NCBI RefSeq assembly: GCF_023893635.1
Contig: NZ_JAMWYK010000001.1
Coordinates: 310,001 to 374,000 of the forward strand
Reading direction: 5' to 3'
Length of the DNA stretch: 64,000 nt
DNA from: Fructobacillus apis
GTDB lineage: Bacteria > Bacillota > Bacilli > Lactobacillales > Lactobacillaceae
Positions 18,386 through 27,902 of the stretch are shown here, one piece after another. Position numbers and translations under genes: made by a program. The notes under the pieces are model-generated. The model was not told the origin of the DNA. It was given only the letters and a program-made list of their open reading frames with translations, and searched no databases. The stretch's first letter is position 1; each line of letters starts with the position of its first letter.

Positions 18386-20638
18386 TTATTCCGCCTTTGT
18401 AATCGGAGCAAAGGCAGCCAAGAGTTGCTTGATGCCGTCTTCTGGGAAGGCAACCTTCAATTCCTGGTCTTCGGAAGAACCGGTAACAGAAACAACCGTT
18501 CCGATTCCCCACTTCTTGTGTTGCACCTTGTCGCCGGCCTGCCATGAGACACCTTCGGCACCGGTCGTCTTGGCTTCAGACTTCTGCACGGCAGAGGCCT
18601 TAACCGGACGGCCGTTATAGGTCGTCTGCGTGGCGGCCAAGAACTTGGATGATAATCCTGGTTGCGTAGCCGATGAACCGGCTGGGTAAACCTTATCGAT
18701 CAAGTCCATTGAGATTTCATCGATGAAGCGTGATGGCTGGTTAGCCTGCGTCTTTCCGTAGAGCATACGGGAGAAGGCGTTTGTCAGGTACAACTTCTGT
18801 TCGGCACGCGTGATTCCAACGTAGGCCAAACGACGTTCTTCTTCGAGCAAGTCCTCGTCTTGTGCGGCACGGCCCAGTGGGAAGAGTCCCTCTTCCAAAC
18901 CGATCAAGAAGACCGTTGGGAATTCCAGACCCTTGGCGGCGTGCAAGGTCATCAAGGTCACTTGACCGGAATCTTCTTCCACGTTGTCCAGTTCGGCGAC
19001 CAAGGCGGTTGAGCCAAGGAAATCCGTTAGCGGGTCAACGGCGTCTTCAGCATCCGGGTCGTACTTCGTCTCGAATTCCTTGGTAACGGAAATGAATTCC
19101 TCCAAGTTTTCGAGTCGGGACTGGGATTCTGGGTCGGACTTCGCCTGCAATTCCTTGCGGTAGCCCGACTGGTCCAGAATCAAGTCCGTGAGTTCGGACA
19201 CGTCCAAGAATTCAGCCTGTTGCTTGAAGTTATGAATCATCTCCGAAAACTCAAGCAACTTCTTTGCGGCGGCTGGACGGATGTCCGGCGCCATCTCAAT
19301 CTGGTCGATAGCCGCCAACATTGGCAAGCCCATCTGGTCGGCAAAGCTAAAGAGACGGTCCACGGACGTTTGTCCGATGGAACGCTTTGGCACGTTCACA
19401 ATGCGTTCGAAGGCCGCGTTGTCGGCTGGGTTGGCCACCAATGAGAGGTAGGCCATGATATCCAAAATTTCCTTTCGGTCGTAGAACTTGTGTCCCCCGA
19501 CAATCGTGTAAGGAATGTTGGCCTTCACCAGCGCTTCTTCCATCGCACGGGACTGGGCGTTGGTGCGGTAGAGAATGGCGAAGTCGGACAAGGACTTCTT
19601 TTCTTCACGTTGACCCTTTTGAATCTTACCGAGCACGTAGTAAGCTTCGTCTTGTGCGGACTGGGCACGGTAGTAGGTGATCTTGTCACCCTTTCCGTTG
19701 TCCGTCCACAACTTCTTTGGCACGCGTTCCTGGTTGTTGTTAATGACGTCGTTTGCGGCGTCCAGGATGTTTTGCGTTGACCGGTAGTTTTGTTCCAAGA
19801 AGACGGACTTGGCATCTGGCCAGTCGTTTTCGAAGTTCAAAATGTTTTGCATATTGGCCCCACGCCAACCATAGATGGACTGGTCGGCGTCACCAACGAC
19901 GGCAAGGTTGTGAGAACCCTGTGCTAGCATATTTACGATTTTGTACTGGGCGTCGTTTGTATCCTGGTACTCGTCGACGTGCAGGTAGCGGAACTGTTCT
20001 TGGTAGCGTTGCAGTATTTCCGGTACCTTTTCGAAGAGCTCAATCGTCAGCATAATCAGGTCATCGAAGTCGACGGACTGCGCTTGACGCAGGGCCTTCT
20101 GGTAGGCCACGTAAACTTCGGCCACGCGTTCTTCGTAGAAGTTACCCGCTTCCTTTTGGTAGTCCTTTGGCGTGAGCAATTCGTTTTTGGCGTTTGAGAT
20201 GGTTCCCAGCACCGTCCGTGGGTCGTACTGGTTCGTGTCCAGGTTCAACTCGTTAATCACGCGCTTAATCAAAGTCTTTTGGGCGGAACCATCCAAGATG
20301 GTAAAGTTCTTTCCCAGACCGATTGCTTCTCCATCACGACGGAGGATTCGAACGGCGAGGGCGTGGAAGGTGGAGACCCAAATGGACGCGGCCATTTCGG
20401 GGTCGACCAACTTGGCGATACGCTCGCGCATTTCACGGGCGGCCTTGTTCGTAAACGTGATGGCCAGAATGCGCCATGGTCGTACGTCTAAATCTTCAAT
20501 CAGGTGGGCGACTCGGTGCGTCAAAACACGCGTCTTACCGGAACCAGCCCCGGCCATAATTAAAAGCGGTCCTTCCGTTGTCCGGACCGCTTCGGCCTGC
20601 TTGTCATTCATCCCTTTGGTTAGTTCTTCAACAGTCAT
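18386..20638 (-). CDS. pcrA: ATP-dependent DNA helicase PcrA (UvrD/Rep family)
   Basis: PcrA is the essential Gram-positive superfamily 1 3'-5' helicase, used in repair and rolling-circle plasmid replication. The 750-residue protein has Walker A AGAGSGKT (residues 29-36), VDEYQDTN (motif II), GDADQSIYGWRGA (motif III), LEQNYRST (motif IV) and the VTLMTLHAAKGLEF and GITRAEQ motifs (V and VI). The C-terminus holds the PcrA-type tudor-like domain (WQAGDKVQHKKWGIGTV) that contacts RNA polymerase. It leads the pcrA-ligA-camS operon. Confidence 0.98.
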   Translation of the reverse strand: MTVEELTKGMNDKQAEAVRTTEGPLLIMAGAGSGKTRVLTHRVAHLIEDLDVRPWRILAITFTNKAAREMRERIAKLVDPEMAASIWVSTFHALAVRILRRDGEAIGLGKNFTILDGSAQKTLIKRVINELNLDTNQYDPRTVLGTISNAKNELLTPKDYQKEAGNFYEERVAEVYVAYQKALRQAQSVDFDDLIMLTIELFEKVPEILQRYQEQFRYLHVDEYQDTNDAQYKIVNMLAQGSHNLAVVGDADQSIYGWRGANMQNILNFENDWPDAKSVFLEQNYRSTQNILDAANDVINNNQERVPKKLWTDNGKGDKITYYRAQSAQDEAYYVLGKIQKGQREEKKSLSDFAILYRTNAQSRAMEEALVKANIPYTIVGGHKFYDRKEILDIMAYLSLVANPADNAAFERIVNVPKRSIGQTSVDRLFSFADQMGLPMLAAIDQIEMAPDIRPAAAKKLLEFSEMIHNFKQQAEFLDVSELTDLILDQSGYRKELQAKSDPESQSRLENLEEFISVTKEFETKYDPDAEDAVDPLTDFLGSTALVAELDNVEEDSGQVTLMTLHAAKGLEFPTVFLIGLEEGLFPLGRAAQDEDLLEEERRLAYVGITRAEQKLYLTNAFSRMLYGKTQANQPSRFIDEISMDLIDKVYPAGSSATQPGLSSKFLAATQTTYNGRPVKASAVQKSEAKTTGAEGVSWQAGDKVQHKKWGIGTVVSVTGSSEDQELKVAFPEDGIKQLLAAFAPITKAE

Positions 20639-20747
20639 TTTGCCATCCTAAAGTCTTAATTTACTTCCCTTATTTTATCATAAAGCCACCTTCAATTCGG
20701 GTTGAACCAGGCCTAAAAGCAAGACAATTCAGGCTAAAAAAGCCAAA

Positions 20748-20775
20748 TAAAAAGTCCGGTACGACCCGGACTTTT
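20748..20775 (-). terminator. Terminator after the GH73 gene
   Basis: AAAAGTCCGG/CCGGACTTTT is a perfect stem between the hydrolase gene and pcrA. Confidence 0.9.
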
Positions 20776-20786
20776 AAAGCAAACTT

Positions 20787-21413
20787 CTATTGTGCGATAT
20801 CAAAACGGTGCAAGTTGTACTTTTCAATCACGTGCACCAGCTTGGCCGCGTAATCTGGATCAGTGGCATAACCATCCTTCACCAGCGCCTGGGCAGCCTC
20901 CGAATAGGTCTTTGCCGAGAGAACGTGGGCGTACTGGGTTGGGTTCCAGGCCGTTCCCTTTCGCAGGAGCTCAGCGTGGGCCTTCATTGATGCCTGCCAG
21001 GAAGGATACGAGACAAAGGCAGCGTCAATTGTCTTCCACTCCCCGTCCTCGTACTCCTTGGTAGACATTGTCACAGAAGGCTGACCGGCACCTGCCTTCA
21101 CCCCGTAGAGGTTGTGGGCACGAACGGCCAGGCTTGATTGCCCGAAGTCGGATTCCAAGGCCGCCTGGGCCAAAGAAATCGAAGCAAAGACCCCGTAGGT
21201 CTGTTGCAACTGTTGGGCGTAGGGCGCCCATTCCTTCAGTTGATTAGAATGCGCGTCCTCAATCAACTGGTCCTGACGGCGCTCCAGGAAGGATGGCGTC
21301 AAGGTGGCAGCGGCCACCACAAGTGCCAGGAGGATTATCAGGCCAGCGAAATAACGTCTTTTTGCCTTTTTATTCCGTGGCAGCTTAATCCACTTTCTTT
21401 TTCTTCTGGCCAT
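20787..21413 (-). CDS. Membrane-anchored GH73 glucosaminidase-like peptidoglycan hydrolase
   Basis: The 208-residue protein has a very basic N-terminus (MARRKRKWIKLPRNKKAKRR), one membrane helix (about residues 24-43) and an extracytoplasmic GH73 domain. Family marks are SLAQAALESDFGQS with the catalytic glutamate, and NLYGVKA, then YPSWQASMKAHAELL and YATDPDYAAKLVHVIEKY at the end. It should cut glycan strands (N-acetylglucosaminidase type) during wall growth. There is no separate wall-binding domain, so the helix is the anchor. It stands alone between terminators. Confidence 0.92.
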   Translation of the reverse strand: MARRKRKWIKLPRNKKAKRRYFAGLIILLALVVAAATLTPSFLERRQDQLIEDAHSNQLKEWAPYAQQLQQTYGVFASISLAQAALESDFGQSSLAVRAHNLYGVKAGAGQPSVTMSTKEYEDGEWKTIDAAFVSYPSWQASMKAHAELLRKGTAWNPTQYAHVLSAKTYSEAAQALVKDGYATDPDYAAKLVHVIEKYNLHRFDIAQ

Positions 21414-21492
21414 GGGTCATCCCCCTTTCTTGCAAAAACTTTCTAAAGTAGAGTATACGCTTTTTCGACGTACCTGGGCAAATGTCCCAAAC

Positions 21493-21530
21493 AAAAAAGC
21501 CGTCCCGAAAAACGGAACGACTGGGACAGC
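21493..21530 (-). terminator. Terminator after the small anchored protein gene
   Basis: On the minus strand GGCTGTCCC...GGGACGGC is followed by a T-run. Confidence 0.85.
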
Positions 21531-21539
21531 CAGGCCGAC

Positions 21540-21923
21540 TTATTTCTTAAAGTCAGCCCCTTGGATATCAATGGTCTTCTTGTTGTCCTTCATTTGGAAG
21601 GCGATACCACGAACACCCGATTGCTTAACCGTGTCTGAACCCTCTGGGTAGAGCAGTACGACAACGTTGTCTTTGACGTAGTAGGTTCCGTTGACCTTCT
21701 GTTGGCTGTTTTCCGTACTGTAGAGCTTGTACGTGTTGCCCTTAAATTCAATCTTATTTTTCACTTGTTTATTTGAGTAAGTTCCGGAAAGTTGGGTGGC
21801 GCTGGCTTTGATTTGCAACCCGATAATGGTTGCCGCAACGGCGATCACAATGACCGCTGCCACGATTCCCGCAATCCACTTATTCTTCTTTGACATATCT
21901 TTTAATTTAAAATCCTTAATCAT
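21540..21923 (-). CDS. Small membrane-anchored extracytoplasmic protein, unknown function
   Basis: This is a 127-residue protein. A short cytoplasmic start (KDFKLKDMSKKNK) is followed by one membrane helix (about residues 16-37) and an 85-residue beta-rich outer domain beginning LSGTYSNKQVKNKIEFKGNTYKL. The pattern of a simple ligand-binding or lipocalin-like beta sheet (GTYxVKDNVVVLLYPEGSD) resembles small exported proteins of lactic acid bacteria, but I cannot name the family. The start at 21923 follows AAAGGAAGG; the internal ATG at 21893 lacks a ribosome binding site. Confidence 0.8.
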   Translation of the reverse strand: MIKDFKLKDMSKKNKWIAGIVAAVIVIAVAATIIGLQIKASATQLSGTYSNKQVKNKIEFKGNTYKLYSTENSQQKVNGTYYVKDNVVVLLYPEGSDTVKQSGVRGIAFQMKDNKKTIDIQGADFKK

Positions 21924-22007
21924 GAATGAAGCCTTCCTTTCTTCCCTAGATTAGTCTTCTTTTAAACAAAGGTCAAATTTTAAAAAATACACTTCTCTTT
22001 TTCAAAG

Positions 22008-22040
22008 AAAAAAGCAGGAGCCCAAGGCTTCCTGCTTTTT
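22008..22040 (-). terminator. Terminator of the ireB-ruvX-yrzB operon
   Basis: AAAGCAGGA/TCCTGCTTT is a perfect stem with T-runs, directly after the DUF1292 gene. Confidence 0.92.
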
Positions 22041-22045
22041 ATCTT

Positions 22046-22345
22046 TTATTCGAAGTTGGCGTCATCGTCCAAGAACGTGTTCAACACTTCTTCGACCATT
22101 GACCATTCGGCGTCGTCTTCGATTGGCATCAAGTCGCCATCCTTTGCTTCGCCGTCTTCTTCTGGGTTGAAGATGTAAGCTTGAACATCAACTTGTTCGT
22201 CTTCTTCAACGCCTTCTGGAACCAACAAGATGTATGACTTGTCGTATTCTTCTGAGTGGAACGTGAAGAGCACTTCGTATAATGCTTCGTCACCGTTTTC
22301 GTCCACGAGTGTAATCTTATCAATTTCTGGTTGTTCTTTTGCCAT
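22046..22345 (-). CDS. yrzB: DUF1292 family protein (YrzB-like)
   Basis: This is a 99-residue, strongly acidic cytoplasmic protein with the DUF1292 pattern ITLVDENGDEALYEVLFTF...YILLVPEG and EVQAYIFNPEEDG. Its biochemical role is unknown. It is the third gene of the conserved ireB-ruvX-yrzB set downstream of alaS. There are two adjacent ATG codons at 22348 and 22345; the second has the better distance (7 bp) from AAAGGAT and is chosen. Confidence 0.93.
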   Translation of the reverse strand: MAKEQPEIDKITLVDENGDEALYEVLFTFHSEEYDKSYILLVPEGVEEDEQVDVQAYIFNPEEDGEAKDGDLMPIEDDAEWSMVEEVLNTFLDDDANFE

Positions 22346-22381
22346 CATTCTATCCTTTTTCTGGGTATTTGCTAGCGATTT

Positions 22382-22813
22382 TTATTTGGTTAACTTCCCG
22401 TTTCGATCCAGGTAGTTTTGCAAGATGAATTCGGCTGCAATCTTGTCGATGACCTTCTTTCGCTTCTTTCGTGAAACGTCGGCCTCTTCAATCAGCATCC
22501 GTTCGGCTTCCACCGTGGTCAACCGTTCATCTTGAAAATCAGTTGGCAGTCCAAACTTTTCCTCAACCATGACCGCGTAGGCGCGAGACGCCTCAGCACG
22601 TGGCCCTTCGGTATTGTTCATGTTTTTGGGCAGACCTAAAACAACTGCCTTGGCTCCCTTTTCCTTGATGATTTCACCAAGGCGGTCCAAGCCGAAGATT
22701 TTTTCATCTTCGTTGATGCGGATGATTTCCACACCCTGCGCCGTCCATCCCATTGGGTCAGAACAGGCCACACCAACAGTCTTTGAGCCTACGTCTAATC
22801 CGAGTATCCGCAT
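22382..22813 (-). CDS. ruvX: Putative pre-16S rRNA nuclease / Holliday junction resolvase-like protein
   Basis: RuvX/YqgF has an RNase H-like fold and is implicated in 16S rRNA 5' end maturation. The 143-residue protein has the family motifs [15 protein letters not shown] at residues 4-18, [16 protein letters not shown] in the middle and [18 protein letters not shown], with the expected acidic residues. Its start overlaps the stop codon of ireB by one base (TAATG), and there is no strong separate ribosome binding site, so translation is probably coupled. Confidence 0.95.
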   Translation of the reverse strand: MRILGLDVGSKTVGVACSDPMGWTAQGVEIIRINEDEKIFGLDRLGEIIKEKGAKAVVLGLPKNMNNTEGPRAEASRAYAVMVEEKFGLPTDFQDERLTTVEAERMLIEEADVSRKKRKKVIDKIAAEFILQNYLDRNGKLTK

Positions 22814-23064
22814 TATTTTTTCAAATAAGCGTGTACGAGTTCCTCGATGATTTCATCACGCTCATGACGCTTAATTAAGTTACGAGCATCGTGCAAACGA
22901 GGAATGTATGCTGGATCTCCAGACATCAAGTAGCCGACGATTTGGTTGAACGGGTTGTAGCCCTTTTCTTCCAAGGCGGCGTAAACCAAAACCATGGTTT
23001 CGTGAATGTCTTTTGGTTCTTGATTGCCAAAATCAAAGATGGCTGTTTCATCACTTACGCTCAT
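22813..23064 (-). CDS. ireB: IreB family regulatory phosphoprotein (UPF0297)
   Basis: The 83-residue protein matches the family over its whole length ([13 protein letters not shown] near the start, [36 protein letters not shown]). In Enterococcus the homolog is a target of the IreK Ser/Thr kinase and affects cephalosporin resistance; the threonine-rich N-terminus that is phosphorylated there is shorter here. The start is the ATG at 23064, preceded by AAAGGAGTG; an upstream TTG frame start at 23088 lies in the ribosome binding site and is rejected. Confidence 0.95.
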   Translation of the reverse strand: MSVSDETAIFDFGNQEPKDIHETMVLVYAALEEKGYNPFNQIVGYLMSGDPAYIPRLHDARNLIKRHERDEIIEELVHAYLKK

Positions 23065-23158
23065 CGTACACACTCCTTTCTTTATCAAATCTTAACTTTC
23101 TAGCTGGCTCTATTCTAACACGTTTTCGAATTTTAAACCTTAAATCGGTCTAAATTCA

Positions 23159-23210
23159 GCCTTCGGTCTAGACCTACGGCCTTAGCTTTGAAAGTCAGAG
23201 ACGAACTTTC
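23159..23210. other. Palindromes in the alaS-ireB spacer
   Basis: A 22-base near-palindrome centred on GGTCTAGACC (23165-23174) is followed by GAAAGTCAGAGACGAACTTTC-type sequence (23190-23210), a variant of the intergenic AAAGTCAG element. No T-run follows, so alaS may rely on weak termination or read through into ireB. Confidence 0.5.
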
Positions 23211-23228
23211 TTAGAAAATCCGTTTTGC

Positions 23229-25910
23229 TTAGACTTCTTCGATGAAGCTCTTGGCCTTGGCCAAAGCTTCATCAATCTTGGAGGCATCCTTACCACCGGC
23301 TTGAGCCAAGTCAGGGCGTCCACCTCCACCACCACCAACGATTGGGGCGATGGTCTTGATCAAGTCACCGGCCTTCAAGCCAGCGGCGTTGGCATCCTTG
23401 TCGGCGGCAACCAAGAGGTTGACCTTTTCGCCGATCGCAGCGGCCAAGACCAAAACGTTTGAAGCCGCCTTATCACGCCAGGCGTCCGCCATTTGACGGA
23501 GCGCACCCGCGTTGTCGACCTTCACTTGAGCAGCGACAACGGTCAACTTTCCAACCTTTTCGGCGTTGTCCAAGAGGCTTTGAGCTTGGTAAGCCGCTAA
23601 TTGGGCTTGCAAGCTTTCGATTTGGCTCTTGGCGTCCTTCAATTCAGCTGACAATTCAGCCACACGGTCAGAGACAGCCAAGAGGTTTGGCACCTTCAAG
23701 TTTGAAGCGATGGCTTGCAAGGTTTGTTCTTCGGCCTGGAAGTCCGTCAAAGCAGGCAATGACGTCATGGCTTCGATCCGACGGATTCCGGCACCGACAC
23801 CGGCTTCAGAAGTGATCTTGAACAAGTTCAATTCAGCGGTTGAAGCAGCGTGCGTTCCACCATCGAATTCTTGGTTGTAGTCCCCGATGGAAACGATTCG
23901 AACCGTGTCACCGTACTTGTCGTCAAAGACGGCAACGGCACCAAGCTTCTTGGCGTCTTCGATGGACATTTCTTTCCATGAAATTGGCAGGTTCTTTTGA
24001 ATCTGCAAGTTCACTTCGTCTTGCACCTTGTTCAAGGTTGCTTGGTCAACTGGTCCTTCGTGGTTGAAGTCGAAACGCAAGTATTCTGGTTCAACCAATG
24101 AACCAGCCTGGTGGATGTCACCACCGATGACGTTGCGCAAGGCTTGGTCAAGCAAGTGCGTGGCCGTGTGGTTCAATGACACCGCGTGGTGACGTTCCAT
24201 GTCGACTTGAAGGTCCACCACTTGGCCAACCTTGATGTCTTCTGCCAAGGTTACTTCGTGGATGTTTTGACCGTTTGGTCCGGCTTGAACATCCTTCACT
24301 TCGGCAACAACGTTACCGTTTTCGTCCTTGACCGTTCCGCAGTCGGCAACTTGTCCACCCATTTCAGCGTAGAAAGGCGTTTGATCGAAGACCAACCAGG
24401 CTGGGTTTCCGGCCTTGGCTGAATCCGTATCAACCGCAACACCGGAGTCGTCGTGGGCGATGATGGCCACAATCTTAGCGCCGGAAACTGCCGTCTTTGA
24501 CCAACCAACGTAAGTTGATTCAACCTTCAAATCGGTCAAAGCCGCGTTTTGAACACCCATGGCATGTTGGTCACCACGGGCGGCACGGGCCCGGTCCTTT
24601 TGTTCTTGGAGGGCTTGCTTGAAGCCGTCCATGTCAACCGTCATCCCCACTTCCTCGGCTTGTTCGGCCGTCAATTCAACTGGGAATCCGTACGTGTCAG
24701 AAAGCTTAAAGGCGTCTGTCCCTGAGATTTCCGTTGAGCCGTTCTTCTTGGCTTCCTTCACGAAGTCGTCGAACATGGAAAGTCCAGCCTTCAACGTCTT
24801 GTTAAAGCGCTTTTCTTCGGCCGTCATGATGGATTCAATCAAGCCTTGCTTTTCCTTCAATTCTGGGTAGAAGGAATCGAGGGTACCAATCATAGCAGGC
24901 ACCAACTTGGCCAAGAAGTTTTTCTTGATGCCAAGCTTTTGTCCGTGCAACACGGCACGACGGAGCAAACGACGGATAACGTATCCGCGTCCTTCGTTTG
25001 ATGGCTTGGCACCGTCCGTGATGGCAAAGGCCACGGCACGGATGTGGTCGGCGATAACCTTGAAGGAAACGTTGTCTTCCGTGTCCTTTGTGGTGTCGTA
25101 GACCTTACCGTCCGTCAACGGTTCCGTTGCGCGGATGATTGGCAAGAAGAGGTCCGTATCGAAGTTCGTGCGTCCGTTTTGGAAAACGGATACCAAACGT
25201 TCAAGTCCCATCCCCGTATCAATGTTTTTGTGTGGCAATTCAGGGTACTGCGAGTTATCCGTCAAGCCAGGCAAGTGGTTGAACTGTGAGAAGACGATGT
25301 TCCAGATTTCGAGGTAACGTTCGTTTTCCCCTCCTGGATACATTTCAGGGTCATCCGAAGGAATGTCTTGGAAGGCTTCCCCACGGTCGTAGAAGATTTC
25401 AGAATCGGGTCCGGAAGGTCCTTCACCGATATCCCAGAAGTTGTCTTCCACTTCGTAGACGTGGCCAGCAGGCAAGTCAGTCTTTTCTTCCCAAATCTTG
25501 CGTGATTCTTGGTCCTTAGGATAGACCGTGACGTAGAGCTTTTCCTTGTCCAGACCGTACCATTCAGGTGACGTCAACAATTCCCAGGCCCAAGGAATCA
25601 CTTCTTCCTTGAAGTAGTCCCCGATGGAGAAGTTTCCCATCATTTCAAACAACGTGTGGTGGCGGGCCGTCTTTCCAACGTTTTCGATATCGTTGGTACG
25701 GATGGCCTTCTGCGCGTTGGTCAAACGTGGCTTTGGTGGCACAACAGAACCATCAAAGTACTTCTTCAACGTGGCAACACCAGAGTTGATCCAAAGCAGT
25801 GATGGGTCGTTTTCTGGAATGAGTGACTTGGCTGGAACAACCAAGTGGTCCTTGCTAGCAAAGAAATCCAAGAACATTTGGCGGATTTCTGCTGATGATA
25901 ATTCTTTCAT
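23229..25910 (-). CDS. alaS: Alanyl-tRNA synthetase
   Basis: AlaS charges tRNA-Ala and edits Ser/Gly mischarging. The 893-residue protein has the class II catalytic core at the N-terminus ([17 protein letters not shown], then [13 protein letters not shown]), the editing domain with HTATH near residue 580, and the C-Ala domain with the [15 protein letters not shown] glycine run. The usual editing-domain motif CGGTH reads DGGTH here (EFDGGTH), so one zinc ligand is aspartate instead of cysteine. The start follows AAGGAG. Expression is controlled by an alanine T-box. Confidence 0.97.
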   Translation of the reverse strand: MKELSSAEIRQMFLDFFASKDHLVVPAKSLIPENDPSLLWINSGVATLKKYFDGSVVPPKPRLTNAQKAIRTNDIENVGKTARHHTLFEMMGNFSIGDYFKEEVIPWAWELLTSPEWYGLDKEKLYVTVYPKDQESRKIWEEKTDLPAGHVYEVEDNFWDIGEGPSGPDSEIFYDRGEAFQDIPSDDPEMYPGGENERYLEIWNIVFSQFNHLPGLTDNSQYPELPHKNIDTGMGLERLVSVFQNGRTNFDTDLFLPIIRATEPLTDGKVYDTTKDTEDNVSFKVIADHIRAVAFAITDGAKPSNEGRGYVIRRLLRRAVLHGQKLGIKKNFLAKLVPAMIGTLDSFYPELKEKQGLIESIMTAEEKRFNKTLKAGLSMFDDFVKEAKKNGSTEISGTDAFKLSDTYGFPVELTAEQAEEVGMTVDMDGFKQALQEQKDRARAARGDQHAMGVQNAALTDLKVESTYVGWSKTAVSGAKIVAIIAHDDSGVAVDTDSAKAGNPAWLVFDQTPFYAEMGGQVADCGTVKDENGNVVAEVKDVQAGPNGQNIHEVTLAEDIKVGQVVDLQVDMERHHAVSLNHTATHLLDQALRNVIGGDIHQAGSLVEPEYLRFDFNHEGPVDQATLNKVQDEVNLQIQKNLPISWKEMSIEDAKKLGAVAVFDDKYGDTVRIVSIGDYNQEFDGGTHAASTAELNLFKITSEAGVGAGIRRIEAMTSLPALTDFQAEEQTLQAIASNLKVPNLLAVSDRVAELSAELKDAKSQIESLQAQLAAYQAQSLLDNAEKVGKLTVVAAQVKVDNAGALRQMADAWRDKAASNVLVLAAAIGEKVNLLVAADKDANAAGLKAGDLIKTIAPIVGGGGGGRPDLAQAGGKDASKIDEALAKAKSFIEEV

Positions 25911-25934
25911 CTCAAGCTCCTTTTAAAAACAAAA

Positions 25935-26143
25935 TAAAAAGCCATCACAAAGAGCGGACGCGTGACCGTGGTACCACCGCTGTTTGTAATGACTGCTAAA
26001 GTCTTACCTCAAGCCCGTTAACGCTGGGTCGCGGTCGTCTTTCGACGACGTGTTGATTGGGAGCACAGAAAGCTGATTTCTAGCCCCTTCCACCAACCGG
26101 GGCCTCGCTAGAAGAAATCACGAAAACTGCATGACCAATTAAT
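25935..26143 (-). promoter_or_regulatory. T-box leader of alaS (specifier GCU, alanine)
   Basis: The minus-strand leader contains the T-box core GGTGGTACCACG (around 25966-25978) and a terminator whose strands are GTCATTACAAACAGCGG and CCGCTCTTTGTGATGGC followed by T-rich sequence. Stem I closes with GATTTC/GAAATC, and the 3' strand of its internal loop holds GCT at 26071-26073, an alanine codon. Uncharged tRNA-Ala should stabilise the antiterminator and raise AlaS production. Confidence 0.9.
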
Positions 26144-26149
26144 GACTTT

Positions 26150-26158
26150 ATTATAGCA
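26150..26158 (-). promoter_or_regulatory. alaS promoter, extended -10
   Basis: TGC-TATAAT on the minus strand gives an extended -10 element just before the T-box leader. A -35 with good match is absent (TTAATC at 17 bp). Confidence 0.7.
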
Positions 26159-26179
26159 CAATCAAAGGCTGTGATTAAT

Positions 26180-26214
26180 AAAAAAAGTCGGTCCCGACGA
26201 GGCCGGGACCGGCT
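26180..26214 (-). terminator. Terminator of the APC permease gene
   Basis: CCGGTCCC/GGGACCG stem followed by a T7 run on the minus strand. Confidence 0.92.
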
Positions 26215-26222
26215 CTTAATTC

Positions 26223-27653
26223 TTATTTTTTCGTGGATGAATTCTTGTGTCCGTAAAAGGCGTAGACCACAAGTCCCAGAACGAACCAGATCAAAGCGTA
26301 AAGCTTGGCTTGGCCGTCAAGGGTGTAGAAGATGTAACCGGCACCAGCGGCTGCCAAAGCAGGCAACACTGGGTAGAACGGCATCTTAAACCCAGGAACC
26401 GGAAGGTCCTTTCCTTCACGCGGACGAAGGGCATAGACACCCAGCGAAACGATGATAAAGGCAATCAACGTTCCGGCTGAAATCAAACCAGCCAATTCGT
26501 TGAAGGAGAAGAAGGAACCAATCAAAATGGCAATCACTGCCAAGAAGATCAAGGCGTTGTTTGGTTGCCCTGACTTTGACACCTTTCCCAAGAAGGATGG
26601 CAGGAGGCCATCACGTCCAAAGGCGTAAAGCAAACGGGAACCAGCCAACATCATCCCAATGAGTCCCGTAAACATTCCGGCCAAGGCCACAACGGACAGG
26701 ATGTGAGACGTCAACGTGTGACCTGAGTGCAAGAGTGCCCAGGCAGCTGGCGCCGCGTTGTTCTTGTAAGCAGAATAGTGGAACATTCCAACCAGAACAA
26801 GGGCCACCGTCACGAAGAGCACCGTGGCAATCAAAAGTGAACCAATGATTCCACGTGGCATCGTCTTTTGTGGATTCTTGGCTTCAGCGGAGTTGGCCGC
26901 GATTGAGTCAAACCCAATGTAGGCCAAGAAGATTTGTGAGGCACCCGCCGCAATTCCTTGCCAGCCACCAAAAGTGGTTCCTGGCACGTGGGCTGGGATG
27001 AAGTTGGCGTAGTTAACTGGCTTAATCGCAGTGGCACCCACGATGATGAAGAGGATGATGACACCGACCTTCAAAACGACGAGGATGTTTTCAACCTTTG
27101 CCGTGTTGGCCGTCCCCTTGTACAAAAGCGTTCCGACAATCAAGATGGCCAGAAGCGCAAAGAGGTCGACGAAGCCCCCGTTCCCATCGGAAACGGGATT
27201 AGCCAAAGCGTTTGGCAACGTCCATCCAAAGGAGGACAAGAAGAGCTTAAAGTTAGCCGACCATCCGGCTGCAACGAAGGCCACACAGATGAAGTACTCG
27301 GCAAGCAAGGCCCAACCAGCAATCCATCCAAAGACCTTTCCGAACACAACGGAGGCCCAGGAGTATACGGAACCGGCAAAGGGCAACACCGATGCAAATT
27401 CAGCGTAGGCAAAGGCCGTGAGTCCGGAAACCAAGGCTGCCAACAAGAAGGAAATCGTTACCGACGCTCCCGCGTGTTCGGCTGCCACGATTCCTGGCAA
27501 GGTGAAGATGGCCGCCCCAACGATTGTTCCCACACCAAGAGCGAGCATTTCCTTCACGCCCAGCGTCTTTTCCAAGTGGGCGTCAGAAGCTTCAAAGTTT
27601 GCCGGGTTTGCCTTTTCAAACCAAGCGTTTAATCCGCGATTTTTGTTCATCAT
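26223..27653 (-). CDS. APC superfamily amino acid permease, cationic amino acid transporter type
   Basis: The protein has about 476 residues and twelve or more hydrophobic helices. The first helix carries the APC substrate loop GVGTIVGAAIFTLPG (about residues 37-51), and AYAEFASVLPFAGSVYSWA and IFLAYIGFDSIAANSAEAKNP follow, the CAT/YfnA subgroup pattern. It should import amino acids, perhaps branched or basic ones; the substrate is not decidable. The start is set at the first of two ATG codons near 27653 with a weak GGGGAAA site. It has its own promoter. Confidence 0.92.
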   Translation of the reverse strand: MMNKNRGLNAWFEKANPANFEASDAHLEKTLGVKEMLALGVGTIVGAAIFTLPGIVAAEHAGASVTISFLLAALVSGLTAFAYAEFASVLPFAGSVYSWASVVFGKVFGWIAGWALLAEYFICVAFVAAGWSANFKLFLSSFGWTLPNALANPVSDGNGGFVDLFALLAILIVGTLLYKGTANTAKVENILVVLKVGVIILFIIVGATAIKPVNYANFIPAHVPGTTFGGWQGIAAGASQIFLAYIGFDSIAANSAEAKNPQKTMPRGIIGSLLIATVLFVTVALVLVGMFHYSAYKNNAAPAAWALLHSGHTLTSHILSVVALAGMFTGLIGMMLAGSRLLYAFGRDGLLPSFLGKVSKSGQPNNALIFLAVIAILIGSFFSFNELAGLISAGTLIAFIIVSLGVYALRPREGKDLPVPGFKMPFYPVLPALAAAGAGYIFYTLDGQAKLYALIWFVLGLVVYAFYGHKNSSTKK

Positions 27654-27686
27654 TTTCCCCAAAACTGTCTTTTATAAACTGCTGAA

Positions 27687-27715
27687 AATTTTACCAATTT
27701 TAAAAGGTAAAGTCA
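27687..27715 (-). promoter_or_regulatory. Promoter of the CAT-type permease gene
   Basis: TTGACT (27710-27715), a 17 bp spacer and TAAAAT (27687-27692). A GTCTAGAC palindrome lies at 27734-27741, just upstream of the -35. Confidence 0.8.
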
Positions 27716-27859
27716 ATTTACCTGACGTGTCTGGTCTAGACATACACTCTTCGTATAACTGTATCGACAAGTCTTCTCCAAAAGTCACAGCCGCCCCGCC
27801 CATATTTTAGTCGGCGATTCATCAGCACAGCACGATTTGCGAAGCTCTTACAAGCATAC

Positions 27860-27892
27860 AAAAAGCCGGCCCCGGGTCGGGGCCGACTTTTA
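27860..27892 (-). terminator. Terminator of the aspartate-type permease gene
   Basis: GTCGGCCCC/GGGGCCGGC with T-run on the minus strand. Confidence 0.92.
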
Positions 27893-27902
27893 AAGATGAA
27901 AA

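Noticed and set aside
23159-23180. GGTCTAGACC palindrome as an alaS terminator, and related CTAGAC motifs at 27734 and 59774
   Set aside because: No T-run follows and the three sites share only a short rare core, so neither a terminator nor a regulon can be supported.
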